Shown here in pieces: positions 15,101 through 15,899 of a stretch of 15,899 nucleotides of DNA (position 1 is the first letter of the stretch; the number at the start of each line of letters is the position of its first letter). The notes beneath the pieces are model-generated. The model was not told where the DNA came from and did not search any database. It saw only the letters and a program-made list of their open reading frames with translations. The position numbers and the translations under genes are program-made. Source of the stretch: DATLYH01 sp035575035 (GTDB lineage Bacteria; Planctomycetota; Planctomycetia; Gemmatales; Gemmataceae); NCBI GenBank assembly GCA_035575035.1, contig DATLYH010000193.1, positions 1-15,899 of the forward strand, in the 5' to 3' direction.

Positions 15101-15899
15101 CCCCTTCAGTGTAGCGGGCACGGCGCAGAGCCCGGCTGATTACACCCTCTCGCCCAGCCCCGTCGTCATTCCGGGCAATTCCGGCATCACCACCGCCACG
15201 ATCACTGTCTCCGTGGTGAATGACTCCCTGGACGAGGATGACGAGACAGTGATCGTGACCCTGGGCACGCCGACCAATGCCGTCCTGGGAGCAATCACCC
15301 AGCATACCCTGACCATCCTGGACGACGACCCGGAGCCGTCGCTATCGATCAGTGACGTGACCGTGACCGAAGGAGACAGCGGCCAGGTCCAGGCGGTCTT
15401 CACCGTCTCGCTGAGTGCGCCGAGCGGCCGAAGCATCACCGTCAATTACGCAACCCAGGATGGAACCGCTCAGGCAGGGACCGACTACTCGGCCGTCACG
15501 GCCTCGCTTTTCTTCGGCGCCGGCCAGACCAGCCAGACGATCACCGTACCGGTCCTCGGCGACACGCTCGATGAGGATGACGAAACCTTCTTCGTCAATC
15601 TGAGCAATCCCTTCCGCGCGATCCTTGCAGACGGCCAGGGGCAGGGCACCATCATTGACAACGACCCGGAGCCGTCCCTGACCATCGGCGAAGTGACCGT
15701 GACGGAAGGGGACAGCAGCGCGGTGCAGGCCGTCTTCACTGTCTCCCTGGATGCCCCCAGCGGCCGAACCGTGACTGTGGCCTTCGCCACCGAGAACGGC
15801 ACGGCCCAGGCCGGCAGCGATTACAACGCCACCAGCGGCACGTTAACCTTTAGCGCCGGCCAGACCAGCCAGACGATTACCGTGCCGATCCTCGGCAAC
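12117..15899 (+). CDS. Giant surface protein: beta-helix repeats plus Calx-beta domains (3' partial)
   Basis: The frame is open from ATG 12117 to the last base (1261 codons, no stop), so the gene runs out of the window. The N-terminus is Arg/Lys-rich with no normal signal peptide. It carries LETLEDRLAPA at about residues 40-50, resembling the LEPR-type N-terminal motif of large planctomycete surface proteins. GSLRQAILDAN (about 57-67) matches the CSLREA-like box that opens many beta-helix proteins. Residues about 130-790 hold ten repeats with the core NFIGTD plus partners TIGGT and ARNxISGN, forming a right-handed parallel beta-helix. Residues about 830-955 are a beta-rich linker. Calx-beta domains begin at about 958, 1072 and 1185, the last cut by the window end. 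An extracellular adhesin or matrix role is inferred; beta-helices can also be glycan-active, but no catalytic residues are evident. Confidence 0.9.
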   Translation, partial: MFSSWWRQWQRLKFSLQLGRPAKRGRDRRKARPHLETLEDRLAPAIFLVTNTNDLGDGSLRQAILDANGTSGADRIEFNISGPGPHTISPATPLPAITDPVVIDGYTQPGASPNTLANGNNALLQIVLDGSQAGSLADGLQITAGNSTISGLVIGGFGGSGIVLAGSGGNTLTGNFIGTTVSGTRNAPNLGGGILIDNVPNNTIGGTTPAARNLISGNSFAAGVLIRGSSASGNLVQGNFIGTDLTGTQTLANETGVIIQDAPDNLIGGTATGARNIISGNIFSSTGVEIVGSGATGNRVEGNFIGTDVTGTVAIPNQGGVLIASGASGNIIGGTAPGVRNLISGNFSYGVRIANGSPSNRVEGNFIGTDVTGALDLANMGPGVEIDSAANNTIGGTTAGARNVISGNDGNGIRIVGSTAMNNLVQGNFIGTDSSGTLFLGNGGSGVLIDGAPDNLIGGTAAGARNIISGNGFSGVTLLNHTALSATGNRVEGNFIGTDVNGTSALGNGFDGVNISFLIGFSDPTPSGNTIGGSTAAARNLISGNDRFGVVINGAFGGAADNRIQGNFIGTDVTGTLGLGNGDDGVVISSLGGTNGSATGNVVVGNVISGNGEDGVTIEGDGASRNRIEGNFIGTDAFGVQDLGNAGNGVVVNFGAFANIVGGTTAGTRNVISGNDANGVLISDLNQTGNLVQGNFIGTDVTGTAALGNDFDGIRIENSPNNTVGGTDSAARNIISGNLGVGVHLIGSSSTNNQVQSNFIGTDATGTGELGNHGAGVRILNAPDNIIGGIISKGVFPGGNRIAFNDGAGVAVEGNGSTGNLIVTNAIFQNSRQDIFVGIDLGADGRTANDLGDNDIGPNDLQNFPVLTSATITGGTIEIRGTLNSKPDSTFLIEFFSNSFVPRNEGESPLDFLFVTTDSTGNASFTLTTTAPAVGPFFTATATDLANNNTSEFSDFVEAPPTVTFTTAAQNTPESASTVLLTLQLSHASAADVTIPFSVAGTAQSPADYTLSPSPVVIPGNSGITTATITVSVVNDSLDEDDETVIVTLGTPTNAVLGAITQHTLTILDDDPEPSLSISDVTVTEGDSGQVQAVFTVSLSAPSGRSITVNYATQDGTAQAGTDYSAVTASLFFGAGQTSQTITVPVLGDTLDEDDETFFVNLSNPFRAILADGQGQGTIIDNDPEPSLTIGEVTVTEGDSSAVQAVFTVSLDAPSGRTVTVAFATENGTAQAGSDYNATSGTLTFSAGQTSQTITVPILGN
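12630..14470 (+). repeat. Ten in-frame DNA repeats encoding the beta-helix
   Basis: The core AACTTCATCGGCAC or a close variant starts at 12639, 12831, 13023, 13209, 13398, 13596, 13815, 14007, 14199 and 14388. Spacings are 192, 192, 186, 189, 198, 219, 192, 192 and 189 bases, all multiples of three, so most units are 62 to 66 codons. The 219-base unit has an insertion. Between cores the units diverge, so this is old protein-level repetition rather than a recent tandem duplication. Confidence 0.9.
15331..15899 (+). repeat. Tandem Calx-beta repeat of 336 bases
   Basis: CGGAGCCGTC at 15331 recurs at 15667, a period of 336 bases (112 codons). Within the units, GCCGGCCAGACCAGCCAGAC occurs at about 15521 and 15857 and again in the first gene of the window at about 635. 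The second unit is cut by the window end. The high DNA similarity suggests recent duplication or gene conversion between repeats. Confidence 0.8.

Noticed and set aside
12789..15305. An 838-codon open frame on the minus strand, opposite the giant gene
   Set aside because: It mirrors the in-frame beta-helix repeats (its GADEVPLDPV-type units are the complement of the GTD/NFIG units). High GC and repeat periodicity keep the frame open. The plus-strand protein has clear domains.
1..15899. Transposase, integrase, tRNA or rRNA genes
   Set aside because: I looked for their protein motifs and folds and found none in any frame or intergenic stretch.

Overview
The window looks like a chromosomal piece of a high-GC planctomycete, most likely of the Gemmataceae. 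The pointers are a DUF1559 protein with a prepilin-type N-terminus and an H-X9-D C-terminal motif, a PEP-CTERM protein, very large secreted proteins built from beta-helix and Calx-beta repeats with an N-terminal LETLEDR motif, a dockerin-like EF-hand tail, a TPR protein with a TMTC-like membrane half, and short iterated intergenic octamers. This placement is inference; no rRNA or marker gene is present.

Layout. 1-1383 (+) is the 3' part of a Calx-beta/dockerin-like surface protein. 1538-2194 (+) is a PEP-CTERM protein with a clear sigma70-type promoter and a terminator. 2298-4091 (+) is a polytopic GT-C type glycosyltransferase. 4394-7691 (+) is a compact regulatory operon of an OmpR-type response regulator, a histidine kinase (ATGA overlap) and an ECF-type sigma factor whose start sits in an octamer repeat. 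Converging on it, 7714-10008 (-) encodes a membrane/TPR protein and 10110-11192 (-) a DUF1559 pseudopilin-like protein, separated by a strong terminator. 11193-12116 is a divergent intergenic region. 12117 to the window end (+) is an open-ended giant protein with ten beta-helix repeats followed by Calx-beta domains. This last reading frame has no stop inside the window.

How the genes fit together. Most of the content concerns the cell surface: two large adhesin-like proteins, a sorted PEP-CTERM protein, a pseudopilin-like protein and two membrane proteins of glycosyl-transfer type. A two-component system plus sigma factor lies in the middle and could control envelope functions, but no target is shown.

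The most unusual signal is in the leader of the DUF1559 gene (11261-11425, minus strand). Four consecutive hairpins have unrelated stem sequences but the same apical loop, GCGCGGGGC or a one-base variant. All six non-Watson-Crick wobble-compatible positions are G-U on the minus strand and A-C on the plus strand. This is what a tandem structured RNA transcribed from the minus strand would look like. I do not recognise it as a known RNA family.
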